From Bacteroidales bacterium (GTDB lineage Bacteria > Bacteroidota > Bacteroidia > Bacteroidales > UBA932): 41,658 bases of DNA. The DNA lies in NCBI GenBank assembly GCA_029009115.1, contig JAQXJU010000113.1, forward strand, positions 1-41,658, given 5' to 3'. The notes under the pieces were generated by a model. That model had not been told where the DNA came from. It searched no databases and worked only from the letters and a program-made list of their open reading frames with translations. A program made the translations under genes and the position numbers. This document shows positions 41,651-41,658 of the stretch, piece by piece; the stretch's first letter is position 1, and each line of letters begins with the position of its first letter.

Positions 41651-41658
41651 CGCAGCGG

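Overview
The window is a gene-dense piece of a bacterial chromosome, almost certainly from the phylum Bacteroidota and most likely the order Bacteroidales. The evidence is the recurrent -7 promoter element TAnnTTTG (often TATCTTTGCA), in several places with a TTTG or TTG box exactly 20 bases upstream, and families largely typical of this phylum: DUF4783, DUF4369/TlpA-like lipoproteins, a Cys-poor DksA-like protein, a hybrid two-component system, a type-2 IleRS and the bacteroidetal glycogen cluster. Third codon positions are GC-rich for this order, which produces many long spurious antisense reading frames. I cannot name the genus. I found no tRNA, rRNA, CRISPR array, insertion sequence or prophage. 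No stretch above 300 bases lacks a gene; the longest gap is 156 bases (37553-37708).

Layout. The left edge cuts the start of a response regulator (minus strand). Then follow cmk-ispH (141-1693), efp-mtnN-esterase (1754-3890), a convergent DUF4783 gene (3891-4286), and rlmH, a large NtrY-type sensor kinase and a degenerate nuclease-like protein (4336-9220). Next are engB-prs-small membrane protein-der (9273-12401) and a same-strand run xseA-xseB-glgB-debranching enzyme-glycosyltransferase-GH57-glgP-ribF (12473-23632). greA-HIT-TlpA-like lipoprotein (23740-25745) faces cvpA-tsaB (minus, 25787-26960), and ileS-dksA-like-lspA-uxuA (27014-32578) is divergent from cvpA. A Na/Pi cotransporter (32693-34378) closes the mainly housekeeping part. 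The right end (34407-41650) looks accessory: two lipoprotein carbohydrate-active enzymes on the minus strand, divergent from a full-length hybrid two-component sensor/regulator.

How the genes fit together. Most of the window serves translation, ribosome assembly and RNA modification (EF-P, RlmH, EngB, Der, IleRS, TsaB), nucleotide and cofactor supply (Cmk, Prs, RibF, IspH) and envelope function (LspA, CvpA). The central block is a glycogen turnover module: chain extension, branching, debranching, GH57 action and phosphorolysis. It shares an apparent operon with exonuclease VII but also has a well-formed candidate promoter inside the 3' end of glgB. The right-hand block resembles a minimal polysaccharide-utilisation locus without SusC/SusD: the hybrid sensor probably responds to an oligosaccharide released by the adjacent agarase-like hydrolase and sialate-O-acetylesterase-like esterase. 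These two lipoproteins share a distinctive motif just after their lipidated cysteine.

No wholly new system is obvious. The items most worth a second look are the GxHH active-site signature in IleRS, the promoter inside glgB, the shared post-lipobox motif, the apparently leaderless rlmH transcript, and a perfect 14-bp hairpin between two promoter elements upstream of the Na/Pi cotransporter.
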